In this document: in pieces, positions 1 to 7,470 of the stretch
Layout of the letters: each line of letters opens with the position of its first letter
How positions within the stretch are numbered: the first letter of the stretch is position 1
Assembly: GCA_031431475.1 (NCBI GenBank)
Contig: JANPDL010000035.1
Coordinates: 186,001 to 250,000 of the forward strand
Direction: 5' to 3'
Length of the DNA stretch: 64,000 bases
DNA from: JADCCX01 sp031431475
GTDB taxonomy: Bacteria; Pseudomonadota; Alphaproteobacteria; Rhizobiales; Beijerinckiaceae
The notes under the pieces: model-generated
The model's input: only the letters and a program-made list of their open reading frames with translations
What the model was told of the DNA's origin: nothing
Database searches by the model: none
Position numbers and translations under genes: made by a program

Positions 1-2
1 AC

Positions 3-572
3 GAGCCGCATGCCGTGAATATCGGCCAGAACGAGACCTGGAATTCGGAGTTCCTGTCGCTCAATCCCAATGGCAAGATCCCCGCGATCATCGATCCGGA
101 TGGACCGGGCGGAAAGCCGCTGGGGCTGTTTGAATCGGGTGCCATCCTGATCTATCTCGCGGAAAAGACGGGTAGGTTTCTGCCCGCTGATCCCGCCCTG
201 CGCATCGAGACCATCCAGTGGGTAATGTTCCAGATGGCCGCTGTCGGCCCGATGTTCGGCCAGCTTGGGTTCTTCTTCAAATTCGCGGGCAAGGACTATG
301 AGGACAAGCGCCCGTTCGAGCGTTACCTGGCGGAAACAAAACGCCTGCTCGGTGTGCTGGAAACGCGGCTCGACGGCCGCCAATGGATCATGGGCGATGA
401 CTACACCATCGCCGACATCGCGCTGGTCGGCTGGGTGCGCAATCTTGTCGGCTTTTACGGCGCACGCGAGATCGTGGAGTTCGACAGTCTGAAGCACGTC
501 CCGGCTTGGCTGGAGCGCTGTCTGGCACGGCCAGCGGTACAGCGTGGTCTGGATATCCCGAAGCGGGGGTAA
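3..572 (+). CDS. Glutathione S-transferase family protein, 5'-truncated by window edge
   Basis: The reading frame is already open at the window edge (E-P-H-A before the first in-frame GTG), so the true start lies upstream. The visible part has the second half of the thioredoxin-like domain (NPNGKIPAI with the cis-Pro, then the ES motif in LFESGAIL) and an all-helical C-terminal domain with the N-capping region GDDYTIADIA. The FLSLNPNGKIPAI context resembles the YfcG/YghU (Nu-class-like) glutathione transferases, which act as disulfide-bond reductases using glutathione. The physiological substrate cannot be told from sequence. It is a stand-alone gene upstream of hslV. Confidence 0.85.
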   Translation, partial: EPHAVNIGQNETWNSEFLSLNPNGKIPAIIDPDGPGGKPLGLFESGAILIYLAEKTGRFLPADPALRIETIQWVMFQMAAVGPMFGQLGFFFKFAGKDYEDKRPFERYLAETKRLLGVLETRLDGRQWIMGDDYTIADIALVGWVRNLVGFYGAREIVEFDSLKHVPAWLERCLARPAVQRGLDIPKRG

Positions 573-585
573 CGAAACATCGCCC

Positions 586-615
586 CTTGGCGTTGTTTGT
601 GCAGCCACTTTACAT
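586..615 (+). promoter_or_regulatory. Possible sigma-32 (heat-shock) promoter of hslVU
   Basis: CTTG at 586-589 is followed 18 bases later by CTTTACAT at 608-615. This resembles the alphaproteobacterial RpoH pattern (CTTG, about 17 bases, then a C-rich/AT -10). It lies 43 bases before the hslV start, and hslVU is a classic RpoH regulon member. Assignment is by eye and the -10 match is imperfect. Confidence 0.4.
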
Positions 616-658
616 GGGCGATTGAAACGCCACGCGAATCACGTCCACAGGGCTTCCC

Positions 659-1222
659 ATGCACGCTGACAATTCCCATTCAACCTATCCCGGCTGGCAC
701 GCCACCACGATCCTGATGGTGCGCAAGGGCGATCATGTGGTGATTGGCGGCGACGGGCAGGTGAGCCTTGGCCCGACCATCATCAAGGCGAACGCCCGCA
801 AAGTGCGCAGGCTCGGCAAGGGCAGCGTCATCGCGGGTTTCGCAGGCGCCACCGCTGATGCCTTCACGCTGTTTGAGCGTCTCGAGGCCAAGCTCGAGCA
901 ATATCCCAACCAGCTGACGCGGGCCTGCGTGGAACTGGCCAAGGACTGGCGCACCGACCGTTACCTGCGTCGGCTCGAAGCCATGATGCTTGTGGCGGAC
1001 AAGGAGGCTGGCCTTGTGATCTCCGGCACCGGCGATGTGCTGGAGCCCGAGGGCGGTGTCATGGGCATCGGTTCGGGCGGCATGTATGCGCTGGCTGCGG
1101 CCCGCGCTCTGGTCGATCAGCCACTGACGGCGGAAGAGATCGTGCGCAAATCAATGACCATCGCAGGCGATATCTGCGTCTACACCAACGGCAATCTCGT
1201 GATCGAGAGCATCGCATTATGA
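659..1222 (+). CDS. hslV: ATP-dependent protease subunit HslV
   Basis: HslV is the N-terminal-threonine peptidase that forms the double hexameric core of the cytoplasmic HslVU (ClpQY) protease. The 187-residue protein has the family core, with TTILMVRKG at residues 16-24, GGDGQVSLG, GFAGATADAFTLFE and ELAKDWRTDR. By alignment with E. coli HslV the catalytic nucleophile is Thr16, so a propeptide of about 15 residues must be removed. This makes the N-terminus longer than in enterobacteria, where only Met is cleaved. The stop overlaps the hslU start by four bases (ATGA), indicating translational coupling. Confidence 0.97.
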   Translation: MHADNSHSTYPGWHATTILMVRKGDHVVIGGDGQVSLGPTIIKANARKVRRLGKGSVIAGFAGATADAFTLFERLEAKLEQYPNQLTRACVELAKDWRTDRYLRRLEAMMLVADKEAGLVISGTGDVLEPEGGVMGIGSGGMYALAAARALVDQPLTAEEIVRKSMTIAGDICVYTNGNLVIESIAL

Positions 1223-2529
1223 CCACCTTTTCTCCCCGTGAAATCGTCTCTGAGCTTGACCGCTTCATTGTCGGCCAGAAGGATGCCAAGCGTGCCGTCG
1301 CCATCGCCTTGCGCAACCGCTGGCGGCGTCAGCAGCTTACCGGCACCATGCGCGAGGAGGTGCTGCCCAAGAACATCCTGATGATCGGCCCCACGGGTTG
1401 CGGCAAGACCGAGATATCGCGCAGGTTGGCCAAGCTGGCCCATGCGCCGTTCCTGAAGGTGGAGGCCACCAAGTTCACCGAGGTTGGTTATGTCGGCCGT
1501 GACGTCGAGCAGATCATCCGCGATCTCCTCGATATCGGCATCAGCCAGGTGAAAGAGGTGAAGCGCAAGGAGGTGCAGGCCCGCGCCGAAATCGCGGCGG
1601 AAGACCGCGTGCTGGATGCAATTGTCGGCACCACGGCCAGCGAGGCCACGCGCGACAGTTTCCGCAAGAAGCTCAGGTCGGGTGAGCTCGACGACAAGGA
1701 AATCGAGATCGAAATCCAGTCCGGCGGCGGCGGGATGCCGATGTTCGAACTGCCTGGAATGCCCGGCGGCGGTCAGGTCGGCGCGATTTCCATCGGCGAT
1801 ATCTTCGGCAAGATGCAGGGTCGCGGCAAGCCGCGCAAATTGACGGTGAAGGAAGCGCATGTGCCGCTTGTGGCCGAGGAGAGCGACAAGCTGCTGGATC
1901 AGGACGCGGTGATCAAGGAAGCGATCAGGCAGGTCGAGGACAACGGCATCGTGTTTCTCGACGAGATCGACAAGATCTGCGTGCGCGAGGGCAGCCGGGG
2001 CGGCGGCGAGGTTTCGCGCGAGGGTGTGCAGCGCGATCTGCTGCCGCTGATCGAAGGCACCAATGTCTCGACCAAGCACGGCGTGGTGAAAACCGACCAT
2101 ATCCTGTTCATCGCGTCAGGCGCCTTCCACATCGCGCGGCCGTCGGACCTGCTGCCGGAATTGCAGGGCCGCTTGCCGATCCGTGTGGAACTGCACCCGC
2201 TGAGCGAGGATGATTTCAAGCGCATCCTGACCGAAACCGAGGTGTCGCTGATCAAGCAATATGTGGCGCTCATGGGTACGGAGGGGCTGACGCTGGCGTT
2301 CTCCGATGACGCCATCGACGCCGTCGCCCGCATCGCGGTGGAGGTGAATTCGACAGTCGAGAACATCGGAGCGCGCCGGTTGCAGACCGTGATGGAGCGC
2401 ATCCTCGACGATGTCAGCTTCACCGCGCCAGACAGGAACGGCGAGAGCGTGACGATTGACGGTGCCTATGTGAACAAGAACGTGGGTGAACTGGCGAAAA
2501 ATACCGATCTGAGCCGGTTTATTTTGTAA
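1219..2529 (+). CDS. hslU: ATP-dependent protease ATPase subunit HslU
   Basis: HslU is the AAA+ unfoldase that feeds substrates to HslV. The 436-residue protein shows the N-terminal helix region with DRFIVGQ, Walker A GPTGCGKT at 57-64, the pore motif GYVGRD at 90-95, the family-specific I-domain (about 100-230, including a Gly/Met-rich linker), Walker B VFLDEID at 245-251, and the C-terminal ARRLQTVME sensor region. It ends in SRFIL, matching the conserved C-terminal tail that docks into HslV. It is the second gene of the hslVU operon, with a four-base overlap. Length is normal for the family. Confidence 0.97.
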   Translation: MTTFSPREIVSELDRFIVGQKDAKRAVAIALRNRWRRQQLTGTMREEVLPKNILMIGPTGCGKTEISRRLAKLAHAPFLKVEATKFTEVGYVGRDVEQIIRDLLDIGISQVKEVKRKEVQARAEIAAEDRVLDAIVGTTASEATRDSFRKKLRSGELDDKEIEIEIQSGGGGMPMFELPGMPGGGQVGAISIGDIFGKMQGRGKPRKLTVKEAHVPLVAEESDKLLDQDAVIKEAIRQVEDNGIVFLDEIDKICVREGSRGGGEVSREGVQRDLLPLIEGTNVSTKHGVVKTDHILFIASGAFHIARPSDLLPELQGRLPIRVELHPLSEDDFKRILTETEVSLIKQYVALMGTEGLTLAFSDDAIDAVARIAVEVNSTVENIGARRLQTVMERILDDVSFTAPDRNGESVTIDGAYVNKNVGELAKNTDLSRFIL

Positions 2530-2561
2530 TTCCAACGGCCCTTACGATTCGTTTTCCCCGA

Positions 2562-2670
2562 CCTCATGTCGAGGCGCTCGCCCTTGCGAGCCTCGAGACA
2601 CCCTCAGAACAGCGCTCGATCCGCAGGTGTCTCGAGGCTCGCCTGAAGGGGCGAGCACCTCGACATGAAG
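2562..2670. repeat. Long imperfect extragenic palindrome (REP-like)
   Basis: The left arm at 2562-2602 (beginning CCTCATGTCGAGG and ending CCTCGAGACACC) is matched by its reverse complement at 2626-2670, with small differences and a loop of about 23 bases. It lies between the convergent hslU and sdhB 3' ends. This is the style of intergenic palindrome found in many copies in alphaproteobacterial genomes. Transcribed in either direction it would form a very stable hairpin and may end or stabilise both transcripts. No second copy was noticed in this window. Confidence 0.75.
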
Positions 2671-2705
2671 GAGCAGAGGCAGGCAAGCGGCAAGGGTTGC
2701 TGGTA

Positions 2706-3485
2706 TCAATACTGCCTTGCCACCATCATCTTCTTGATCTCGGCGATGGCCTTGGCCGGGTTGAGCCCCTTGGGGCAGGCCTTTGAGCAGTTCATGATGG
2801 TGTGGCAGCGGTAAAGCCGGAAGGGGTCTTCCAGATTGTCCAGCCGGTCGCCGGTTGCCTCGTCGCGGCTGTCGATAAGCCAGCGATAGGCCTGCAAGAG
2901 CACGGCGGGGCCGAGGTAGCGGTCGCCGTTCCACCAGTAGCTGGGGCAGGACGTGGTGCAGCAGGCGCACAGGATACACTCGTAGAGCCCGTCGAGCTTC
3001 TCGCGGTCGTCCTTGGACTGCTTCCATTCATCGCGGGGTGCGGGCGTATCGGTCTTCAGCCAGGGCTCGATGGAGGCGTGCTGGGCGTAGAAGCGGGTCA
3101 GATCCGGCACCAGATCCTTGACCACCGGCATATGCGGCAGCGGATAGATCCTGATGGCGCCGGTCACCTCGTCCATGCCCTTGGTGCAGGCCAAGGTGTT
3201 GGTGCCGTCGATGTTCATGGCGCAGGAGCCGCAGATGCCCTCGCGGCAGGAGCGGCGGAAGGTCAGCGTCGGGTCGATCTTGCTCTTGATCCAGATGATG
3301 CCGTCGAGGATCATCGGCCCGCAATCGTCGCGGTCGACGTGGTAGGTATCGATGCGCGGGTTCTGCCCGTCCTCCGGGTTCCAGCGGTAGACGCGGTATT
3401 CCTTGAGGTTGGTCGCGCCCGCAGGCTTGGGCCAGACCTTGCCTTCTGTGACGCGGGAGTTCTTGGGAAGTTGGAATTCAGCCAT
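2706..3485 (-). CDS. sdhB: Succinate dehydrogenase iron-sulfur subunit
   Basis: SdhB carries electrons from the flavoprotein to ubiquinone in complex II on the inner membrane. Cluster ligands are all visible in the 259-residue protein: the plant-type [2Fe-2S] cysteines 80, 85, 88 and 100 (CREGICGSC...C), the ferredoxin-like CxxCxxCxxxC at 170-180, and C227, C233 and C237 for the [4Fe-4S]/[3Fe-4S] pair. It is the last gene of the sdhCDAB operon, 12 bases after sdhA. Length and order are typical of alphaproteobacteria. Confidence 0.98.
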   Translation of the reverse strand: MAEFQLPKNSRVTEGKVWPKPAGATNLKEYRVYRWNPEDGQNPRIDTYHVDRDDCGPMILDGIIWIKSKIDPTLTFRRSCREGICGSCAMNIDGTNTLACTKGMDEVTGAIRIYPLPHMPVVKDLVPDLTRFYAQHASIEPWLKTDTPAPRDEWKQSKDDREKLDGLYECILCACCTTSCPSYWWNGDRYLGPAVLLQAYRWLIDSRDEATGDRLDNLEDPFRLYRCHTIMNCSKACPKGLNPAKAIAEIKKMMVARQY

Positions 3486-3497
3486 TTCTACAATACC

Positions 3498-5363
3498 TCA
3501 ATACACCCGCGCCTTGGGCGCGATATACTCGATCTCGTTCGACATCGTGTAGGTATGCACCGGGCGGTCATCCATGCGCGTTGTCTTTTTCGCATCGTCA
3601 ATGAAGGCCAGCGTGTGCTTCATCCAGGTCTTGTCGTCGCGGTCCTTGAAATCCTCGCGGGCATGAGCGCCGCGTGATTCCTTGCGGTTTTCGGCGCTTT
3701 CCATGGTGACGACGGCCTGCACGATGAGGTTGTCGAACTCCATCGTCTCCATCAGGTCGGAGTTCCAGATCAGCGAGCGATCCGTGATCGAGATGTCGTC
3801 GGCCTGCTTCCACACCTGATTGATCTTGGTCTTGCCCTGAATCAGCGTCTCGCCCGTGCGGTAGACCGCGCAATCCGCCTGCATGATGGCCTGCATGTCG
3901 GCGCGCAACTTTGCCGTGGGCGTTCCGCCCTTGGCGTTGCGGAAGCGGTCGAGGCGCGTCAGCGCCAGATCAGCCGAGCTTTCCGGCAGCGGCTGCTGCT
4001 TGGCGCCCGCATCCACCAGTTCGCCGCAGCGCATGCCCGCGGCGCGACCGAAGACCACGAGGTCGATCAGCGAGTTGGAGCCCAGCCGGTTTGCGCCATG
4101 CACGGAAACGCAAGCCGCCTCACCGATGGCCATCAGGCCCGGCACGATATGGTCCGGATTGCCACCCACCTTGGTCAGCACTTCGCCGTGATAATTCGTG
4201 GGGATGCCGCCCATGTTGTAATGCACGGTCGGGATCACCGGGATAGGCTCGCGCGTCACGTCGACGCCCGCGAAAATCCTGGCGCTCTCCGAGATGCCGG
4301 GCAGGCGCTCGTGCAAAATCTTGGGGTCCAGATGGTCGAGATGCAGGTAGATATGATCCTTCTGCTTGCCGACGCCGCGACCGTCGCGGATTTCCATCGT
4401 CATGGCGCGCGACACCACATCGCGGGAGGCCAGATCCTTGGCCGACGGCGCATAGCGCTCCATGAAGCGCTCGCCCTCGGAATTGGTGAGATAGCCGCCC
4501 TCGCCGCGTGAGCCTTCGGTGATGAGGCAACCCGCACCGTAGATGCCGGTGGGGTGGAACTGCACGAATTCCATGTCCTCCAGCGGCAGTCCGGCGCGCA
4601 AAACCATGGCATTGCCGTCACCGGTGCAGGTGTGGGCGGACGTCGCGGAGAAATAGGCGCGTCCGTAGCCGCCTGTAGCGAGGATAACCTGCTGCGCCTG
4701 GAAGCGGTGGATCGTCCCGTCGTCCATCTTGAGGCAGACCACGCCGAGGCAGCGGCCCTCGTCCGACATGATCAGATCGATGGCAAAATACTCGATGAAG
4801 AACTCTGTCTGGTGCTTCAGCGCGTTACCGTAGAGCGTGTGCAGGATGGCGTGGCCCGTGCGGTCGGCTGCGGCGCATGTGCGCTGTGCAGCCGGTCCAC
4901 CGTAATTCGTGGTCATGCCGCCGAAGGGGCGCTGGTAAATCTTGCCTTCTTCGGTACGGCTGAACGGCACACCCCAGTGCTCCAGCTCGTAGACAGCGGC
5001 AGGCGCATTCTTGCAGAGATATTCGATGGCGTCCTGATCGCCCAGCCAGTCCGAACCCTTGACGGTATCGTACATGTGCCAGCGCCAGTCATCCGGCCCC
5101 ATGTTGCCGAGCGACGCCGAAATGCCGCCCTGCGCCGCCACGGTATGCGAGCGCGTGGGGAAGACCTTGGAGATGCAGGCCGTGCGCAGGCCCGCCTGAG
5201 CAGCACCAACGGCAGCACGAAGGCCTGCACCGCCCGCGCCCACGACAACCACATCATAGACGTGATCGGTGATGGGATAGGCCGGTCCAGCGTATTTCGC
5301 GCCTTTCGGAGGCGTAAAGGTGCCGTTGCCGCTGTTCACCGTCTTTGTGGTTGTCTTGGCCAT
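3498..5363 (-). CDS. sdhA: Succinate dehydrogenase flavoprotein subunit
   Basis: SdhA oxidises succinate to fumarate with covalently bound FAD on the cytoplasmic face of complex II. The 621-residue protein has the dinucleotide-binding motif VVGAGGAGLRAA at about 40-51, the FAD-linking histidine in RSHTVAAQGG (His73), the active-site region HPTGIYGAG...TEGSRGEGG, and VHYNMGGIPTN. The start has a good AGGA ribosome-binding sequence upstream. It sits between sdhD and sdhB in one operon with short gaps. Confidence 0.98.
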   Translation of the reverse strand: MAKTTTKTVNSGNGTFTPPKGAKYAGPAYPITDHVYDVVVVGAGGAGLRAAVGAAQAGLRTACISKVFPTRSHTVAAQGGISASLGNMGPDDWRWHMYDTVKGSDWLGDQDAIEYLCKNAPAAVYELEHWGVPFSRTEEGKIYQRPFGGMTTNYGGPAAQRTCAAADRTGHAILHTLYGNALKHQTEFFIEYFAIDLIMSDEGRCLGVVCLKMDDGTIHRFQAQQVILATGGYGRAYFSATSAHTCTGDGNAMVLRAGLPLEDMEFVQFHPTGIYGAGCLITEGSRGEGGYLTNSEGERFMERYAPSAKDLASRDVVSRAMTMEIRDGRGVGKQKDHIYLHLDHLDPKILHERLPGISESARIFAGVDVTREPIPVIPTVHYNMGGIPTNYHGEVLTKVGGNPDHIVPGLMAIGEAACVSVHGANRLGSNSLIDLVVFGRAAGMRCGELVDAGAKQQPLPESSADLALTRLDRFRNAKGGTPTAKLRADMQAIMQADCAVYRTGETLIQGKTKINQVWKQADDISITDRSLIWNSDLMETMEFDNLIVQAVVTMESAENRKESRGAHAREDFKDRDDKTWMKHTLAFIDDAKKTTRMDDRPVHTYTMSNEIEYIAPKARVY

Positions 5364-5395
5364 GGTGTTGTCCTGACGTCCCGATGTCTAAAAAA

Positions 5396-5788
5396 TCAGC
5401 CGCTGAAAGCCATCTTGAGTATGGCGAAGCTGCAGGCCGCGCCGATCACGATGGCGAAGAAGGTGTTGGCGATCAGCATGGCGATCTTCGGGCCTTCCTC
5501 GTGGATGTAATCCTCGATGATGACCTGCATGCCGAGTTTCATGTGAAACACGCCCGACACCACGAAGAGCAGCAGCAGCAGCGCCACCAGCGGATTGCGC
5601 ATGGTGGCCACGAATGTCGCGTGCGGCACGCCCAGCAGCATGGTGAGGATGATGACGAAGGCGATGGCGAGCGGCACATTGGCCAGCGCCGTCATGCGCT
5701 GTTTGAAGAAATGATCGGTGCCGGATTTTGCGGAGCCGAGGCCCCTGACCTTCGAGATCGAGGTGCGCATGGAAGATTTGCTGTCCAT
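5396..5788 (-). CDS. sdhD: Succinate dehydrogenase membrane anchor subunit
   Basis: About 130 residues with three predicted membrane helices; the pattern FxMKLGMQVIIEDYIH marks the conserved helix that carries the haem b ligand/quinone-site region of alphaproteobacterial SdhD. It anchors SdhAB to the inner membrane with SdhC. Two adjacent ATG codons follow GGAG. The second (5788) has the better spacing (six bases), the first (5791) only three. It is separated from sdhC by about ten bases. Confidence 0.93.
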   Translation of the reverse strand: MDSKSSMRTSISKVRGLGSAKSGTDHFFKQRMTALANVPLAIAFVIILTMLLGVPHATFVATMRNPLVALLLLLFVVSGVFHMKLGMQVIIEDYIHEEGPKIAMLIANTFFAIVIGAACSFAILKMAFSG

Positions 5789-5798
5789 CATGATCTCC

Positions 5799-6194
5799 TC
5801 AGAACGACCAGCCGACGAGCCAGATCAGCAGGGTGAGGGCGCAGGAGCCTGCAAGACCGGCCTTCACCAGCCATTCGCGCTGTTCGACGCCGAAACCGCG
5901 ACCGGTATCCCAGATGAAATGGCGGATGCCGCCGAGCATGTGGTGCATCAGCGCCCAAGTGTAGCCAAACAGGATCAGCTTGCCGAACCACGAGCTGAGG
6001 AAACCCATGGCAGTTGCATAGGCCGATGGGCTTGAGGCAGCCGCCACCAGCAGCCAGGCGATCAGCAATGTGCCGACATAAAGCGCCGCACCTGTAATGC
6101 GATGCAGGATCGACATCATCATCGTCAGCATTGGCCGATAAATCTGGAGATGCGGCGACAGGGGCCGCTCAACCGGTTTTGTCACATCAACCAT
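5799..6194 (-). CDS. sdhC: Succinate dehydrogenase cytochrome b556 subunit
   Basis: The 131-residue membrane protein has the SdhC signature RPLSPHLQIYRP at residues 10-21, followed by MSILHRITGAALYVG (quinone-site Ser/Arg region), and a later HHMLGGIRHFIWD segment with the haem-ligand histidine. Three membrane helices are apparent. It is the first gene of sdhCDAB. A terminator-like hairpin and a 13-bp inverted repeat lie upstream at 6258-6326, so the operon promoter is expected between about 6195 and 6300. Confidence 0.97.
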   Translation of the reverse strand: MVDVTKPVERPLSPHLQIYRPMLTMMMSILHRITGAALYVGTLLIAWLLVAAASSPSAYATAMGFLSSWFGKLILFGYTWALMHHMLGGIRHFIWDTGRGFGVEQREWLVKAGLAGSCALTLLIWLVGWSF

Positions 6195-6257
6195 GCTTCA
6201 CCCCGCCAGATGAGACTTAATTCTGGGCCGTATTTCTTCGCTGCATTGCACCTAACG

Positions 6258-6285
6258 AAAAACCCGCCGCACCGCAACGAGGCGG
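6258..6285 (-). terminator. Likely rho-independent terminator between yggT-like gene and sdhC
   Basis: Read on the minus strand, CCGCC (6285-6281) pairs with GGCGG (6268-6264), followed at once by GGTTTTT (T-run at 6262-6258). It would end transcription from the upstream YggT gene before the sdh operon. The stem is short, so confidence is moderate. Confidence 0.5.
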
Positions 6286-6292
6286 AAAGTCA

Positions 6293-6326
6293 CAACCATG
6301 ACAAAATCTGTAGTTTGTCATGGTTG
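6293..6326. promoter_or_regulatory. Perfect 13-bp inverted repeat upstream of sdhC
   Basis: CAACCATGACAAA (6293-6305) and its exact reverse complement TTTGTCATGGTTG (6314-6326) flank an eight-base loop. It lies about 100 bases upstream of sdhC, beside the terminator. It could be a protein operator for the sdh operon or an RNA hairpin that stabilises the yggT transcript end. The sequence alone does not decide which. Confidence 0.6.
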
Positions 6327-6343
6327 CTGTGTGCCGCTGAAAT

Positions 6344-6640
6344 TCAAACCGCGCGCATCAGGGCACCGAATACTTCAAACACCAGCATGCGGATGAAGAC
6401 GAGGCCGATGATCAGCACGACGGGCGATAGGTCGATGCCGCCAAGGTCGGGCATGCGGCGGCGGATGGGGGCCAGAACCGGTTCCGTGACCCGGTAAAGA
6501 AAATCGCCAATCGTCGCGACCACGCCGTTGCGGCTGTTGATGACATTGAAAGCCACCAGCCAGCTGTAGATGGCGTTGGCGATGAGAACGTAGATGTAAA
6601 GCGTGATGACGGTGTCAAACAACCACAGCAGCGAGCGCAT
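6344..6640 (-). CDS. YggT family membrane protein
   Basis: A 98-residue protein with two hydrophobic segments (about 7-30 and 70-95) around the conserved block FLYRVTEPVLAPIRRRMPDLGGIDLSP, diagnostic of YggT/Ycf19-family proteins. They are integral membrane proteins of uncertain role; some links to osmotic or potassium stress and to division-site membrane organisation are known in other groups. A ribosome-binding sequence (AGAGG, six bases from ATG) supports the start. It is on the same strand as sdhCDAB but separated by terminator-like structure. Confidence 0.9.
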   Translation of the reverse strand: MRSLLWLFDTVITLYIYVLIANAIYSWLVAFNVINSRNGVVATIGDFLYRVTEPVLAPIRRRMPDLGGIDLSPVVLIIGLVFIRMLVFEVFGALMRAV

Positions 6641-6754
6641 TCGTGACCTCTTGTATGCCTTGCGATTCGAGCTTTACCCGATTGCCCTCGTTCTAGCAGC
6701 ATCGCCGCCGATTGACACCATCGTTCCCGCAGCCATAAATAATCCGTACCTTAT

Positions 6755-6830
<76 letters not shown>

Positions 6831-6831
6831 G

Positions 6832-7428
6832 TTACTGAATGGACGGTGGCAACATGCGCGATGCGAATGGCTGATGCCCCTCCGTCTTCAATGGATCACT
6901 TTTATTACCGTAGTACTCCCAGTAGAATCGCAAGAGCCTCATGAGATCGGTGTGGCTGATGGCCAGCATAGAATTCATGATTGGTACGCCGTTGGCACCA
7001 ATGGCCGAATTAAATCTCCCCATTGCTCTCGTAACAGCGGTTGCTTCCAAAGACTTTTGGAAGTCGGATGTAACCCTAAGCATGGCAATCTTTTGTGCAG
7101 ACTGAATCGGTTTCCATTCAAAGATGCCTGTCACGGCGGACCAAGGAATTGGCGTATTCGGGAATCTTGCGTCAAGGACACCTTCCGGAGAAACCGTCAC
7201 AACCGCTTTGCCAAATTTGAATGCCGTCCAGAGAATGATTGGCGATCCGAGTCCAAAGAAAAAAAGGCCAAACCACCCAACGATATGGATAAAGCTACCG
7301 CTGCCGATGCCGGGCAAGATACGAAATGCAATCACGGCTGACGCAGCGGTCAGCAGTACGCCACCCAATACGAGCAACGCAATCTTGATGTGGCTCCTGC
7401 CAATCTCAACCCTGTCTTCAAGACGCAC
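6832..7428 (-). CDS. Hypothetical membrane protein (STM3941-like)
   Basis: A 198-residue protein with two membrane helices near the N-terminus (about 14-38 and 48-68) and a soluble C-terminal part. The pattern of two helices followed by a PH-like segment (VTVSPEGVLDARFPNTPIPWSAVTGIFEW) resembles the STM3941 family, which has no known function. The stop codon lies two bases from the 3' end of tRNA-Ala, on the opposite strand. The gene is visibly richer in A+T than its neighbours, which hints at acquisition next to the tRNA, but no integrase or duplicated tRNA end is present. Confidence 0.65.
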   Translation of the reverse strand: MRLEDRVEIGRSHIKIALLVLGGVLLTAASAVIAFRILPGIGSGSFIHIVGWFGLFFFGLGSPIILWTAFKFGKAVVTVSPEGVLDARFPNTPIPWSAVTGIFEWKPIQSAQKIAMLRVTSDFQKSLEATAVTRAMGRFNSAIGANGVPIMNSMLAISHTDLMRLLRFYWEYYGNKSDPLKTEGHQPFASRMLPPSIQ

Positions 7429-7470
7429 TCTGAACTCCGATCATGTTCCCTGTATCTTTTTATACACCAA

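Noticed and set aside
1180..3677. Long antisense frames over hslU (1180-2100) and sdhB (2802-3677)
   Set aside because: They are shadows of genes whose cofactor and catalytic residues are intact in the other frame.
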